The position numbers were made by a program, and so were the translations under genes. The notes below the pieces were generated by a model. The model did not search any database. It had not been told where the DNA came from and saw only the letters and a program-made list of their open reading frames with translations. Of a DNA stretch of 64,000 bases, positions 33,631-46,837 are shown piece by piece (positions within the stretch are counted from its first letter, which is position 1; each line of letters starts with the position of its first letter). Source of the stretch: Panax quinquefolius (lineage: Eukaryota > Streptophyta > Magnoliopsida > Apiales > Araliaceae). The DNA is taken from contig JAINUW010000055.1 of assembly GCA_020205615.1 (NCBI GenBank), positions 336,864 to 400,863 of the forward strand. The letters are read 5' to 3'.

Positions 33631-36483
33631 TGTAAGACCCCGAAATTTTTTTTAAATAAAAAGGAATTTCCTTTATTTATTATTTTGAAATAGTAAGGGT
33701 TGATTTGATTAATGTGGATAGTTAAGGGTTAAATATGCAAATATTTCAAAATAAGCAAGTGGTTATAAAATATTCATTATCGTCGGGAATATTCGTTTTG
33801 GTCGTGGAATATTCAGATCGTTCTAGAATATTCGTATCGACCACAAACCCATGTGTGTGGGCCCCATAACTGAAAGCGATTGGATGAAGAAAACGACAAA
33901 TATAAGTTGTTTTTAAATAATACAGAAGTTGTTATCAGATTAATATCATGTTGGAATACCGGTGGTTAAAACACACTAATATACGTTGTTACACAAAGAA
34001 GATACCAGTATTGCACCAATTATTGATTCTTACGTAGAAGGCACTACTCAATAATGGTTACATGAATTATCGCTCAAAGATTTTATCGAGTTAATAATTG
34101 TCGCGTTGATATTTTATATCATTGTCATTGTTTCAATAATCACATTACACAAGATCTTTCATTATCGAAGCTAATAATTCATATTATCTGAATAATATTA
34201 TTAGATAACATTATTGGCAATGTCTAGAAAGTTCGCTCTAAGGAGAGGTTTGGTCACCTAATCATGCCAAGAAGAAGAAATTTTTATTGAAAGCCCTCTT
34301 TCCAGGAACCGCACGGTTGTCAATATTGTGATTCTCGTAATATTATTTGTGAATAATTAATTATTGATTTATATGATGAGGAAAATATTGATTTTATGTG
34401 GATATAGATGGAGAAAATTTTAAAATGACAATTGTTGAAAATTAATATTTTATCTTTTTCTGATAAAATAATTCATTTAAATATATTATTTTAATAATAT
34501 ATTAACGGTGATATTTTTACAACGAATGTGGGATATATGAGTATACGAGGAGGAAGAGTATTTTTGTTGCAATAAATATTTAAAACATGTTAAACATGCT
34601 TGTGGACCCCATTTATCGATCAAATTTGATTATATAATGTAAAATTGCCCGCTTGTGGATTTCGGTCAATTTCTGATTGGAATTTGGAAAAACTTTCTTC
34701 TGCAAAGTTGTAGAGAATTGAATTTCGTATAAAAACTCGCGAGATTCGAATTTTCTGATGAAAGGGCTATTTATTATGAATTATTGAAGTTCAAGTTCAA
34801 ATAATTAATTTTTGAAGTTTAAAATATTTAAAATTAGAAAAACGTTTTTTCTTATTTTTTCTAGAAGGTGGTATGTGTTTGATGGCTGAAATCAGATTTC
34901 TAGACATGTGTAGAAAATAATATAATTATATTATTAATTTATTAAATTTTTTTTCGCTTTTGGTGTTCTAAGCAATTTCCTATAAATAGGTGCTTAGGTT
35001 AGAATTGAAAATCACAATTTAAATCAAGTTTTCTCTCTATATTATCGAGTTTATTCTTGTGAGTATTTTGAGTATACTTTGAGTATTGCTATACTATGCA
35101 AGTCCAAGTCATAGCTTATATCCTGTGTTTTCAATTTGTAAGATCGATCTTTCGAGGTAAGTGGATATTATTTTTTTCAGAATGATATTATTTCTTCAAT
35201 ATCATTATAATCGAAATGTTAATCAAGTTTTTATCAAATTTGGAACTTTTTCATGCTTGGGTTACTATTCATGGGTTACTATTCATGAGTTACTATTCAC
35301 GAAGTTACTATTCACGAAGTTACTATTCACGAAGTTACTATTCACTTAGTACTATTCATGAAGCGTGAAGATGTTTTTGTGGAATTTCTATCTTTTGGTG
35401 TCTGAGTTACTATTCACGATATTTAAGACTATTCACGATATCTGACTATTCACGATACTGCACTATTCAATTTAAAAATAAAATTTCTTCTTTTCGTCTA
35501 AAATATATATTCGGATACTAACTCGATCAGTATCCATGTTTTGATCATTCTTGAATTTTACACCACTATGATTATTTTGAGGTATTTTGGACGTGGATAA
35601 AACCAAGTACTAATCCTTAATCCTTAATCCTTGTCATTTTGTTTCACCGGATTCGCTTTTAAAAAAATATTTTTCATCATCCTCGCCTTAAATGATGATA
35701 TTATGGAATGATGATGCAAAGATGAATGATTTATTAAGAATATCTTTGGCCCGTAGTGCAAAGATGAATGATTTCAAGAATATCTTTCGCCCAGAAGTAA
35801 GCAAAGATGAACAGTGTTTAAATGAATATGATTAATGATGAATATCTTTGGCCCAGAAAGTAAAAAAGATGAACAGTGTTTAAATAAACATGATTAATCG
35901 ATGAATATCTTTGGCTCAGAAGTAAAAAAGATGAATATTTGATTCCAGATGTATATTGATTGATGTTACAGGATAAAAGATAGACGATGAACTTTTAAAT
36001 TCATACATGTAGAAGATAGTAGATTTCATTCTCTACTTAACTCTTCTAATGAATTATTATTTCACCATGAATATTGATTTAAAATTTGTTGTCTATCAGA
36101 TTCTATTATATTTTTCCTCGTCAAGACTAACGATAATTTGTCAGATATTATCTTAGTCATAATATTCTTTATCGAGCTAGTTGAGCTCACCCTTTTCATT
36201 TTTGTTCCATTTTTTTTCTCGAGGAGGCTAGAATATAAGCGAGTACTAGCTCTGGGTATGGAATGAAGGTTTTAGAAAGGATTGTTTAGTAGTCCTCACC
36301 ATTTTGTAAAATAATGTATCAATAAATGTGATGAGGATTTATTTGAGTATAGATATTGTCTGTAAGATAATATTTGTATTCAAACTCACGCTTTTCATTG
36401 TAATAATAAAGTTGTAGTTGTTTCGCACCATGTATCGACAACTCGTGAATGGTGTGATGTATACCTATTTTGGGGGCGCCACA
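33631..36483 (+). repeat. Element D, 5' LTR
   Basis: It starts TGTAAGACCCCG and ends GGGGGCGCCACA. It has TATA box 34981-34988, the tandem array of GTTACTATTCAYGA units at about 35262-35360, and four ATCTTTG...-type palindromic modules at about 35739-35941. Confidence 0.93.
34981..34988 (+). promoter_or_regulatory. TATA box of element D 5' LTR
   Basis: TATAAATAGGTGCTTAGG; the same in the 3' LTR at 41801-41808. Confidence 0.75.
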
Positions 36484-36484
36484 T

Positions 36485-36496
36485 TGGTATCGTAGC
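36485..36496 (+). other. Element D primer binding site, altered
   Basis: TGGTATCGTAGC occurs directly after the LTR, where TGGTATCAGAGC is expected. The changed bases are exactly the CAG. Confidence 0.8.
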
Positions 36497-36670
36497 TTTA
36501 GGATATGATCTCTGGCAATGAGATCGGAGAATAAAACTAGAGGGAGAGACGAGTAAATCCTTCGCTAAAGTGTCCTACCTAAGCTTATTTGTTAGTTGGT
36601 CAAGATATAGTGGATATTATGTGATATATCGATTTCTTAATTAACCCTTATTTTATGACAAGATTTGAGA

Positions 36671-37860
36671 ATGTCGACTAAGAATACTAACAAGGAGTAA
36701 ATGAGACCGTGGAGATGCCTCAGACTCACCAACGAGGAGAACGCGGTAACAGTCGGGCAATGTTCCTCCCGTGAACAACACCACCGAAAGCAGATGATGA
36801 ACGAGGGATGTTTAGAAGCTTTTTGCAGGTTCATGCAAAATCGCACGAGGAGACTCGTGTTCAAAATACAGGAGGAAATGATAGTAATTCACGGGTGGTC
36901 ACATGCCCAAGCAGCTTCAAAGAGTTGGGACCACCGCATTTCTGGGAAAGCCGGATCCGATTAAGGCGAGACGTGGGTCAAACAAATTATCAAGATATTC
37001 GATGTCTTGGGATGCACGGAGGAACAGAAAGTTCCATTCACGCCTTTTATGTTCCGTATGCGAGGCAGACATCGGTGGGAATTGTGAAGCATACCCATCC
37101 AAATTTGCACTCAAAGAGATGTCATGGGAGACGCTTTCAGAAACAATTCAATGACAAGTACTTCCCGAAAGTATTTCGCTATACGAAGGAAGTGGAGTTT
37201 ATTAGACTAGAAAGTAATAAACACGATTTGTCCCAAAGACGAGGCGTAAGTTCGCGGAGTTATCTGTGTTTGCACCTCATTTGGTGGAGAATGAGGAACG
37301 ATGACGCGGATGTTTCAAGAGGTTTGAAACCCGACATACGCCAAGATCTCATTTCTCATAAATTTTTTCTTTATTCGGAGATGTTGTCAATAGGGCTCAA
37401 TTATTAGAGCGAGATAACGAGTACGCTCAACCGAGGGACCACAACCAGATCGATCAAGATAGCGTATCATCGTAATAACGATAACCACGGAGAAAGAAAA
37501 GAATACAGAAAGAAATGGTAACCACTCTGGTGGTAATCGTGGCCATGAAAATAGAAGAGTTTAGTGGGAGGAGATTTTAAAAGAGGAGATTCAACAACGA
37601 CCATGTGAAGACGCCGCCGCCAGAGAAGAACTAGTTTTGGTGGAGGAGAACGACCACCGGTCGATATGTTACAAATGCGGAAAGAGGATATCATATCACC
37701 CAAACCGCCCACAACAGCTTTAAGGTATGCTATAATTGTGGAAAAGAAGGATATATCTTCGAGATCAGACGATATCGAAAACCCACCAAATGAATGGTGA
37801 CTCAAAAGGATGTCCCGTAAAAGTCAAAGTCAATCTGCTTCGAAGAGCGTTTGTCGTGGA
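36671..37860 (+). pseudogene. Element D gag (broken)
   Basis: ATG 36671 (MSTKNTNKE, then a stop) matches the gag start of C and E. Capsid text is scattered over frames 36808-37407 and 36903-37154: QTNYQDIRCLGMHGG is a shifted reading of the WVKQI.KIFDVLGC block, and YFPKVFRYTKEVEFIRLE follows. Two zinc knuckles are at 37667-37775 (TGTTACAAATGCGG and TGCTATAATTGTGG), both with downstream indels. Confidence 0.85.
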
Positions 37861-38430
37861 CTTCATTAAAATGCAAGGAACCCGAACGGTTAGTACGGGT
37901 TAGTTAATTATAAATTTTGCTAAGTATATACCTTACTAGATATCGGTTCTACCCATTCTTTTATCTCTCTTACTTTGCGCCAACGCTTTAAACTTGACTA
38001 CGAGAAATTAAACTTTGACCTATCTGTGGAGACTCCATTAGAGAAACTTTCATTACATCCGTTGTTTAAAAATCTTGCTTGATTCAGTTGGCACTATCAC
38101 ATTACCGTTAACCTTATTTCTATAGAGATATTTGTTTTTGATGTGATTTTAAGGTTAACTACTCATCACGCCGAAATTGATTATTTTCGTAAGGTTGTTA
38201 GTTTTCATATTCCTAAGCAACCCGTTATTCAATTCAAGCAATCAAACCATTGTAGTCAAACATTTTCATATCAAGCCATGAAGTCATTCGCTTATTACGG
38301 ATGTCAAATTTTCTTAGTCCATGTTATGGATTTGAATAAAGACACGCCGATTTGAATAATATTCCTGTTGTTATTGATTTTCCCGACGATTTTCAAGAAT
38401 TTTCGCTTACTTCCAAAGCTCGATATTAAA
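37861..38430 (+). pseudogene. Element D aspartic protease (broken)
   Basis: The active-site text at about 37936-37953 reads LDIGST, with Thr of D-T-G replaced by Ile. Frame 38143-38355 covers the following HAEIDYFRKVVSFHIPKQP segment. Several frame breaks are present. Confidence 0.7.
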
Positions 38431-38665
38431 TTTTGTATCGACTTTGAACCCCAGACAAAACTCATTTCTAAAATCTCATATCGAATGGCTCCTATTGAAC
38501 TTCGTGGAGTTAAAAATTCAACTATAGAATTTGGTACCGAGCCTTTATCTTGTGACTTCCTTTGTGGAATTCACCTAAGCCGCACTCTCGTAGGGACGCC
38601 ATATTCATGCGATAGTAAATCGATAGGTGTCATTGTGACGCATATCCAAGATTGGGATATGAGTC
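38431..38665 (+). pseudogene. Element D RT remnant joined to foreign LTR-end sequence
   Basis: RT begins normally ([27 protein letters not shown]) but breaks off at about 38535. The next ~130 bp (GAGCCTTTATC ... GATTGGGATATGAGTCACAA) are not pol. They resemble 10990-11135 in element B and 1230-1283, text that looks like the 3' end of another LTR family. The palm with the FIDD box is entirely absent. Confidence 0.8.
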
Positions 38666-39015
38666 ACAAATTGAGAGCAACCTAAGTCAAGAATCTAAAT
38701 ACGTAGCTTTCAGGCTTAGTTGGTTATTATCGAGATTCGTTGAAGGATATTCTCGAATCGCTATTCCATTAACGCAATTGACTCAGAGAGATACAAAATT
38801 CGAATGGAGCAAGGAATGTGGGAAGAGCTTCAAGAACTCAAGAGGAGACTCATTTCAAAGACATGTTCGATCATGCCATCCCGGAAAAGTGAACGTGGTA
38901 GCCGACGCGATGAGTAGAAGATCATATCGCGGAACGAAAAGCGATGATGTCAAGTATACGACAGAGCCAACTTTAATAGAAAAAGTTAAGATCGCTCAAG
39001 CCACCGACTTGAGTC
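38666..39015 (+). pseudogene. Element D RNase H remnant with internal deletion
   Basis: Frame 38652-39026 carries the end of the RT connection (RFVEGYSRIAIPLTQLTQRDTKFEW). It then jumps from the start of RNase H (KNSRGDSFQRH) to its end (HPGKVNVVADAMSRRS). About 0.3 kb with the catalytic residues is missing. EPTLIEKVKIAQATDL leads into integrase. Confidence 0.85.
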
Positions 39016-39940
39016 GATGCGTATGAAGAAGAAAGTACAAGAAGGAGCTATTCCTAAGCTTAGAATTGATGAAGAAGGAATACTTCGAGTCCACTCTAGA
39101 CTTTGTGTTCCTAACGACTCGATTTGAAGTACAAGATTATGATGGAGGCACACAATACGCCATTTGCAATCCATCTCGAAGTACTAAAATGTATCGTGAT
39201 CTTCGGACATACATTTTGGTGGAACAATATGAAGAGAGAGATTGCAAAGTTTATCTCGATGTGTTTAACTTGCTAACGTAAAGTAAAGGCGAGCATCTTG
39301 TACCTAAGGGTCCGTCTGCAACCACTTGAGATTCCGGAATGGAAGTGGGAACACATTACTATGGATTTCACATTACGGGTCTTCCTACGGTTTCTCAAGG
39401 CATCAATGCTATTTGGGTTATTGTTGATAGATTAACCAAGTCCGCTCATTTCTTGCCGACACGGAGACTTATTCCCTTGAACGTCTTGCTAGTATGTGAC
39501 GTGAATGAGATTGTGAGGTTGCATGGCATGCCCGTATCCATAGTTTCGGATCGTGACCCAAGATTCACTTCAAGATTTTGGGTTAGCTTGCAAAAAGCTA
39601 TGGGCACGGATTTGCGATTTAGTTCAAAGATACCATCCCCAAACGGATGGACAATCGAGAGGACTATTCAAACTCTCAAGATCTATTAAGACTCAGGTCC
39701 TAGATTTCAAAGGTAGTTGGGATAAGTATTTACCATGGTGGAATTCTCCTACAACAATAGTTATCGTGCAAGTATAGGTGTGGTTCCATTCAAGCATTAT
39801 ATGGACAAAATGTCGTTCTCCATATATGTTGGGATGAGGTGGGTGAAGCAACATTGTTGGGACCCGAAGTTAGTACGTATTTATGACTAATGATTCGACA
39901 ACGATACAAAACTAAAGACAAGATCGACAAAAAGAGTTAT
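39016..39940 (+). pseudogene. Element D integrase (broken)
   Basis: EEGI/ESTLDFVF-type text marks the start. The zinc-binding region (about 39175-39285) is shifted. Frame 39339-39689 holds INAIWVIVDRLTKSAHFLP, VNEIVRLHGMPVSIVSDRDP and RFTSRFWVSLQKAMGTDL, with the second core Asp in SDRDP. The first core Asp reads GFHIT rather than MDF because of an upstream shift. Confidence 0.87.
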
Positions 39941-40425
39941 GCGGATCTTCATTGAAAGGACGTGGAATTTAATGTGGGGATCATGATTGTCATGAAGTTG
40001 CTCCATGGAAGGGTGTTACAAGATTTGGGAAGAGAGGAAAGCTCAATCCATGATTTATTGGTCCATTTCAAATTCTCGACCGAGTAGGAAATGTAGCCTA
40101 TAGACTTGCGTTATTCTTCGAAAGTATGTCTCGTGTTCATAATGTGTTTCATATATCTCGTATTTCAGTAAATATGTGAAAGACCCGAACCACGTTATCG
40201 AAGTTAGAATCGGACGAGATAGCCAAGACTTAACGTATGAGGAGGTACCACAAGATCTTGGATAGAAGGAGCATGCCCTACGCAAGAAAGGTCATACCAC
40301 AAGTTAAAGTTTTGTGGAGGAATCATGCTATAGAGGAAATGACCGGGAATTGGAAACGGAAATGAAAGCGAGGTATCCTCACCTTTTCAAACACCAGTAT
40401 CGCACGCCAATTTCGAGGACTTAAA
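39941..40425 (+). pseudogene. Element D integrase C-terminus and chromodomain (broken)
   Basis: RFGKRGKLNP-type text (about 40020-40055), a VGNVAYRLA block (about 40088-40115) and chromodomain text ending near 40380 are recognisable on the plus strand in several frames. WRNHAIEEMTGNWKRK is near 40315-40365. Confidence 0.8.
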
Positions 40426-40427
40426 TT

Positions 40428-40443
40428 TCATAAGGAGGGAGGT
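40428..40443 (+). other. Element D polypurine tract
   Basis: CATAAGGAGGGAGGT precedes the 3' LTR, whose first bases read CAGAAGACC instead of TGTAAGACC. Confidence 0.82.
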
Positions 40444-43292
40444 CAGAAGACCTCAAAATTTTTTTAAATAAAAGGAATTTCCTTTATTTATTATTTTGAA
40501 ATAGTAAGGGTTGATTTGATTAATGTGGATAGTTAGGGTTAAATATGCAAATATTTCAAAATAAGCAAGTGGTTATAAAATATTCATTATCGTCTGGGAA
40601 TATTCGTTTGGTCGTGGAATATTCGCATCGTCGGAGAATATTCGTAGACGACGACGCTAGCCCATGTGTGGGCCCCATAACTTGAAAGCGATTGGATGAA
40701 GAAAACGACAAATATAAGTTGTTTTTAAATAACTGCAGAAGTTGTTACCAATTAATATCGTTGAATACCCGTGGTTAAAACACGAATAATACGCGTTGTT
40801 GCACAAGAAGACACATACCAGTATTGCACCAATTATTGATTCTTACGAAGAAGGCACTACTCAATAATGGTTATGTGAATTACCGCTCAAAGATTTTATC
40901 GAGTTAATAATTGTTGCGTTGATATTTTATATATCGTTGTTGTTTCAATAATTGTCATTACACAAAGATCTTTCATTATCGAAGCAATAATTCATATTAT
41001 CCGAATAATATTATTAGATAACATTATTGGCAATGTCTAGAAAGTTCGCGTCTAAGGAGAGGTTTGGTCACCTAATTCGCCAAGAAGAAGAAGAATTTTA
41101 TGGAAAGCCCCCTCTTTCCTGGGAACTGCCTGGTTGTCAATATTGTGATTCTGTAATATTATTTGTGAATAATTAATTATTGATTTATATGATGAGGAAA
41201 ATATTGATTTTATGTGGATATAGATGGAGAAAATTTTTAAAATGACAATTGTTGAAAATTAATATTTTATCTTTTTCTGATAAAATAATTCATTTAAATA
41301 TATTATTTTAATAATATATTAACGGTGATATTTTTACAACGAATGTGGGATATATGAGTATACGAGGAGGAAGAGTATTTTTTGTTGCAATAAATGTTTA
41401 AAACATGTTAAACATGTCTGCGTGGACCCCATTTATCGACCGAAATTTGATTATAATTTTGTAAAATTGCCCGTTTATGGATTTTGGTCAATTTCTGATT
41501 GGAATTTGGAAAAACTTTCTTCTGCAAAGTTGTAGAGAATTGAATTTCCTATAAAAACTCGCGAGATTCGAATTTTCTGATGAAAGGGCTATTTATTATG
41601 AATTATTGAAGTTCCGAAGCTCCGAAATAATTGATTTTTGAAGTTTAAAATATTTAAAATTAGAAAAACGTTTTTCTTATTTTTTTCTAGAAGGTGGCAT
41701 GTGTTTGATGGCTGAAATCAGATTCTAGACATGTGTAGAAAATAATATAATTATATTATTAATTTATTAAATTTTTCGCTTTGGTGTTCTAAGCAATTTC
41801 TATAAATAGGTGCTTAGGTTAGAATTGAAAATCACACCGTAATCAAGTTTTCTCTCTATATTATCGAGCGTATTCTTGTGAGTATTTTGAGTATACTTTG
41901 AGTATTGCTATACGGTGCAAGTCCAAGTCATAGCCTATATCCAGGTGTTTCAAATTTGAAGATCGATCTTTCGAGGTAAGGATATTATTTTTTTTTCAGA
42001 ATGATATTATTTCTTCAATATCATTATAATCGAAATGTTAATCAAGTTTTTATCAAATTTGGAACTTTTTTTTCACTATTCATGGGTTACTATTCATGAG
42101 TTACTATTCACGAGTTACTATTCACGAGTTACTATTCACGAAGTTACTATTCACGAAAGTACTATTCATGTAAGCGTGAAGATGTTTTTTGTGGAATTTC
42201 TATCTCTTGGTGTCTGAGTTATTATTCACGATACTAAGACTATTCACGATAATCTGGCACTATTCACGATACTGATTATTCACCAAAAATAAAATTTCTT
42301 CTTTTCGTCTAAAACATATATTCGGATACTAACTCGATCAGATCCATGTTTTGATCATTCTGAATTTTACACCACTATGATTATTTTTGAGGTATTTTTG
42401 GACGTGGATAAAACCAAGTACGTAATCCTTAATCCTTAATCCTTGTCATTTTGTTTCAATCGGATTCGTTTCTTTAAAAAAAATATTTTCATCATCCTCG
42501 CCTTAAATGATGATATTATGGAATATCTTTGGCCTGTAGTGCAAAAGATGAATGATTTCTTAAGAATATCTTTGAATGAGATGAATGATTTCAAGAATAT
42601 CTTTGGCCAGAAAGTGCAAAGATGAACAGTGTTTAAATGAACATGAATTAATCGATGAATATCTTTCGCCCAGAGTGCAAAAGATGAACAGTGTTTAAAT
42701 GAACATGACTAATCGATGAATATCTTTGGCCTCGTAGAGCAAAAGATGAATATTTGATTCCAGATGTATATTGATTGATGTTACAGGATAAAAGATAGAC
42801 GATGAACTTTTAAATTCATACATAGAAGATAGTAGTTTGCATTCTCTACTTAACTCTTCTAATGAATTATTATTTCATCATAATATTGATTTAAAATTTG
42901 TTGTCTATTGTATTCTATTATATTTTTCCTCGTTCAAGACTAACGATAATTTGTTGTATATTATCTTAGTCATAATATTCTTTACTGAGCTAGTTGAGCT
43001 CACCCTTTTCATTTTTGTTCCATTTTTCTCAGGAGGCGAGAATATAGCGAGTACTAGTCGGGGTATGGAATGAAGGTTTTAGAAAGGATTGTTTAGTAGT
43101 CCTCACCATTTTTGTAAAATAATGTATCAATAAATGTGATGAGGATTTATTTGAGTATAGATATTGTCTAGAAGATAATATTTGTATTCAAACTCACAGT
43201 TTTCCTGTTGTAATAATAAAGTTGTAGTTGTTTCTGTACCATGTATTGACAACTCAGAATAGGTGATGTATACCTATTTTGGGGGCGTCACA
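40444..43292 (+). repeat. Element D, 3' LTR
   Basis: It matches 33631-36483 throughout. TATA box is at 41801-41808, the tandem array at about 42076-42170 and palindromic modules at about 42521-42745. It ends GGGGGCGTCACA. Confidence 0.93.
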
Positions 43293-43297
43293 TCTCT

Positions 43298-44080
43298 TGT
43301 ACTTGTTTACAAACATCAATATTTTTTTATGTTTATTCTCTATCATCTGATTGTTGGAAATGAAGGAGTATATAAGACTTTCGCTATAAAAAATAAAATA
43401 AAATTCTAACGCCAATTAAAGTGACGCCAGATCTTATTCTTTTTTTTACAAATTCCTTTTTTTTAAAACAATTTAAATAAAATAGGGATAAAATTGATAT
43501 TACATTAATATGGGTCAAACTAACTTATTAGGAATGTCTTATAAGTCATTTTTAAATAACTTTATTCTCGCTTTTAGTTCATAAAACATAATAAAAAAAA
43601 TTCATCTTTTATGTTTTCTCTTAGAACCGATAGTATTATAATTTAATTTTATAATATATTTAGAAAAAAAAGGTAAAAGGAGAACTAGGAATAGCTAGGG
43701 GTATACCATTACTATTCTTCTTTTTATGTTTTATTTTTGAACTTAAAAATATGTTCATAATTTAAGTTACTCCTTCCGTCTAAGAATAAACGTTTTATTA
43801 TTTTATGTAATCTCAAGTTAAATATTTACTTATATTAAATAATCTATTTTTTTACAATAATTTGTGCGTAATATCCTTAGTATTAAATGACATATTTTTA
43901 TTATTTATAAATATTTATTTAATATCACTAGTCGCGGATTAATAAATCATACTAATTTCGGAACAATTCCACATGAGTCGAAGATGACACCTAGACTTCC
44001 TAATTCTCTAGTCTGTACTCTCTCACTAACTTCACTCCTTTTTTCTTGTCTTTCTCTCTCTGTGTGTGTGTGTGTGTGTG

Positions 44081-44118
<38 letters not shown>
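43298..44118. other. CACTA interior between elements D and E
   Basis: AT-rich sequence with no coding signal. It contains the right arm of the inverted repeat (43395-43470), an ACTCCTTCCGTCTAAGAATA sequence near 43770 that resembles a Stowaway-type MITE end, and a (TG)n(TA)n microsatellite at about 44062-44118, the target of element E. Confidence 0.6.
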
Positions 44119-44124
<6 letters not shown>

Positions 44125-46835
44125 GACCCCAACTTATTATTAATGAAATTTAATTTTCTATTTATTATTTTGAAATAGTAAGGGTTGATTTGATTAATGT
44201 GGATAGTTTAGGGTAAAATACATAAATATTTCAAAATAAGCAAGTGGTTATAAATATATCATCATTGTTGTCGGAGAATATTCAGATCGTCTGAAATATT
44301 CGCATTTACGCCAAGCAGACCATGTGTGGGCCCCATAACGAAAAGCGATTGGATGAAGAAAACGACAAATATAAGTTGTTTAAAAATAACTACAGTAGAA
44401 GTTATAAGTTAACATCGTTGGAATACCCGGTGGTTAAAACACACGAATCTGGCGTTGTTCGCACAAGAAGACATTACTGCAGATTGCACCAATTATTGAA
44501 GGCACTACTCAATAATGGTTATGTAATTATCGCTCAAAGATTTTATTTTATTGATTCAATAATTGCTACGTTGACATTTTATATCATTGTTGTTTCAATA
44601 ATTGTCATTACACCGTATTTTCCATTATCGAGAGCAATAATTCATATTATCCGAATAATATTATTAGATAACATTATTGACAATGTCTAGAAAGTTCTGC
44701 TCTAAGGAGAGGTTTGGTCATCTAATCATGCTGCGCCAAGAAGTGAGAGATCCTTATTGGAAAGCCCCCTCTATCCTGGGAACTGCCTGGTTGTCAATAA
44801 TGTGATTCTGTAATATTATTTATGAATAATTAATTATTGATTTATATGATGAGGAAAATATTGATTTTATGAGGATATAGATGGAGAAAATTTTAATGTG
44901 ACAATTGTTGAAAATTAATATTTTATCTTTTTTCGATAAAATAATTCATTTAAATATATTATTTTAATAATATATTAACGATGATATTTTTACAATGAAT
45001 GTGGGATATATGAGTATATGAGGAGGAAGAGTATTTTGTGGCATTAAATGTTTAACACATGTTTTGTGTGTTGGTGGACACAATTATTAATCAAATTTGA
45101 TTATAAACTGTGAAATCGCCTGCTTGTGGATTTTCGGTCAATTTCTGTTTGGAATTTGGAAAAACTTTCTTCTGCAAAGTTGTAGAGAATTGAATTTCCT
45201 ATAAAAACTCGCGAGATTTGAATTTTCTGATAAAAGGGCTATTTATTATGAATTATTGAAGTTCAAGCATCAAATAATTAATTTTTGGGAGTTTTAGTTA
45301 ATTATTTTGAGAAAAACGTTTTTTGCAACTAAGTTGGCCTCACATGTGATTCAAATGGGCTGAGATCAGTTGTCTAAGGTGGGCTAAAGAAAATGAAAAA
45401 AATATATTAATATTATATCAAATTTTCTCGCTTTGGTGTTCTAAGCAATTTTCTATAAATAGAGTGCTTAGGTTAGAATTGAAAATCACAATGTAAACCC
45501 AAGTTTCTCTCTATTTCTCTCGATATATTGAGCATATTCTTGTGAGTATACTTTGAGTATTGTTAGACGGTCAAGCAAGTTCCTTCAAAGACTATATCCG
45601 ATATTCCAAATTGTAAGTACTAATCTTTCGAGGTAAGTGGATGTTATTTTCTTCTCAAATGATATTATTTCTTCAATATCATTATGTCTTTGAAATATTG
45701 GTTGGAACTTTTTATCAAATTTGGAACTTTTTCATGCTCGGGGTTACTATTCATGAGTTACTATTCACAAGTTACTATTCATGAAGTTACTTATTCACGA
45801 GTTACTTATTCATAAGTTACTAAAGTACTATTCATGAAGCGTGAAGATGTTTTTTTGGGAAATTTCTATCTTTTGGTGTCTGAGTTACTATTCACGATAC
45901 TCAAGACTATTCATTTTAAAAAATAAAATTTCTTCTTTTTGTCCAAAATATCTATTCGGATACTAGCTTTGATCAGTATCCATGTTTTGATCATTCTTGA
46001 ATTTTACACCACTATGATTATTTTGAGGTATTTTGAACATGGATAAAACAAAGTACTAATCCTTAATCCTTAATCCTGTCATTTTGTTTCAATCGGATTC
46101 GCTTTCTTTAAAAATATTTTTCATCATCCTCGCCTTAAATGATGATATTATTGAATATCTTTGCTCTGCAAGGCAAAGATGAATGATTTCAAGAATATCT
46201 TTGGTCAGTAGTGCAAAAGATGAACAGTGTTTAGATGAACATGATTAATCGATGAATATCTTTGGCCTCAGAGTGCAAAGATGAATATTTGATTCCAGAT
46301 GTATATCGATTGATGTTACAGGATAAAAGATAGACGATGAACTTTTAAATTCATACATAGAAGATAGTAGTTTGCATTCTCTACTTAACTCTTCTAATGA
46401 ATTATTATTTCGCTATGTAATATTGATTTAAAATTTGTTGTCTATTGATTCTATTAGATTTTTCCTGTTGAAGACTAACGATAATTTGTTGTCAGATATT
46501 ATCTTAGTCATAATATTCTTTTATCGGGCTAGTTGAGCTCACCCTTTTCCTTTTTGTTCCATTTTTCTTCTCGTGAGGCGAGAATATAGCGAGTACTAGT
46601 CTGTGGTATGGAATGAAGGTTTTAGAAAGAATTGTTTAGTAGTCCTCACCATTTTTGTAAAATAATGTATCAATAAATGTGATGAGGATTTATTTGAGTA
46701 TAGATATTTGTCTGTAAGATAATATTTGTATTCAAACTCACAGCTTTTATTGTTGTAATAATAAAGTTGTAGTTGTTTCGCACTCATGTATCGACAACTC
46801 GAATGGGTGATGTACACCTATTTTGGGGCGCCACA
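44119..46835 (+). repeat. Element E, 5' LTR
   Basis: It starts TAATAAGACCCCAAC (consensus TGTAAGACC) and ends GGGGCGCCACA. TATA box is at 45454-45461, the GTTACTATTCAYGA array at about 45743-45838, and palindromic modules at about 46154-46285. Confidence 0.9.
45454..45461 (+). promoter_or_regulatory. TATA box of element E 5' LTR
   Basis: TATAAATAGAGTGCTTAGG; 3' LTR counterpart at 52938-52945. Confidence 0.75.
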
Positions 46836-46837
46836 GT

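Larger units (their letters stand above)
33631..43292 (+). mobile_element. Element D: chromovirus-type Ty3/gypsy LTR retrotransposon
   Basis: LTRs are at 33631-36483 and 40444-43292. The 5-bp duplication TCTCT is at 33626-33630 and 43293-43297. Gag, a degenerate protease, integrase and chromodomain remains are present, but the RT palm and much of RNase H are missing. It is inserted in the CACTA element. Confidence 0.93.

Noticed and set aside
35262..35360. Direct repeats considered as a CRISPR-like array
   Set aside because: The units are contiguous without spacers and lie in a plant LTR.
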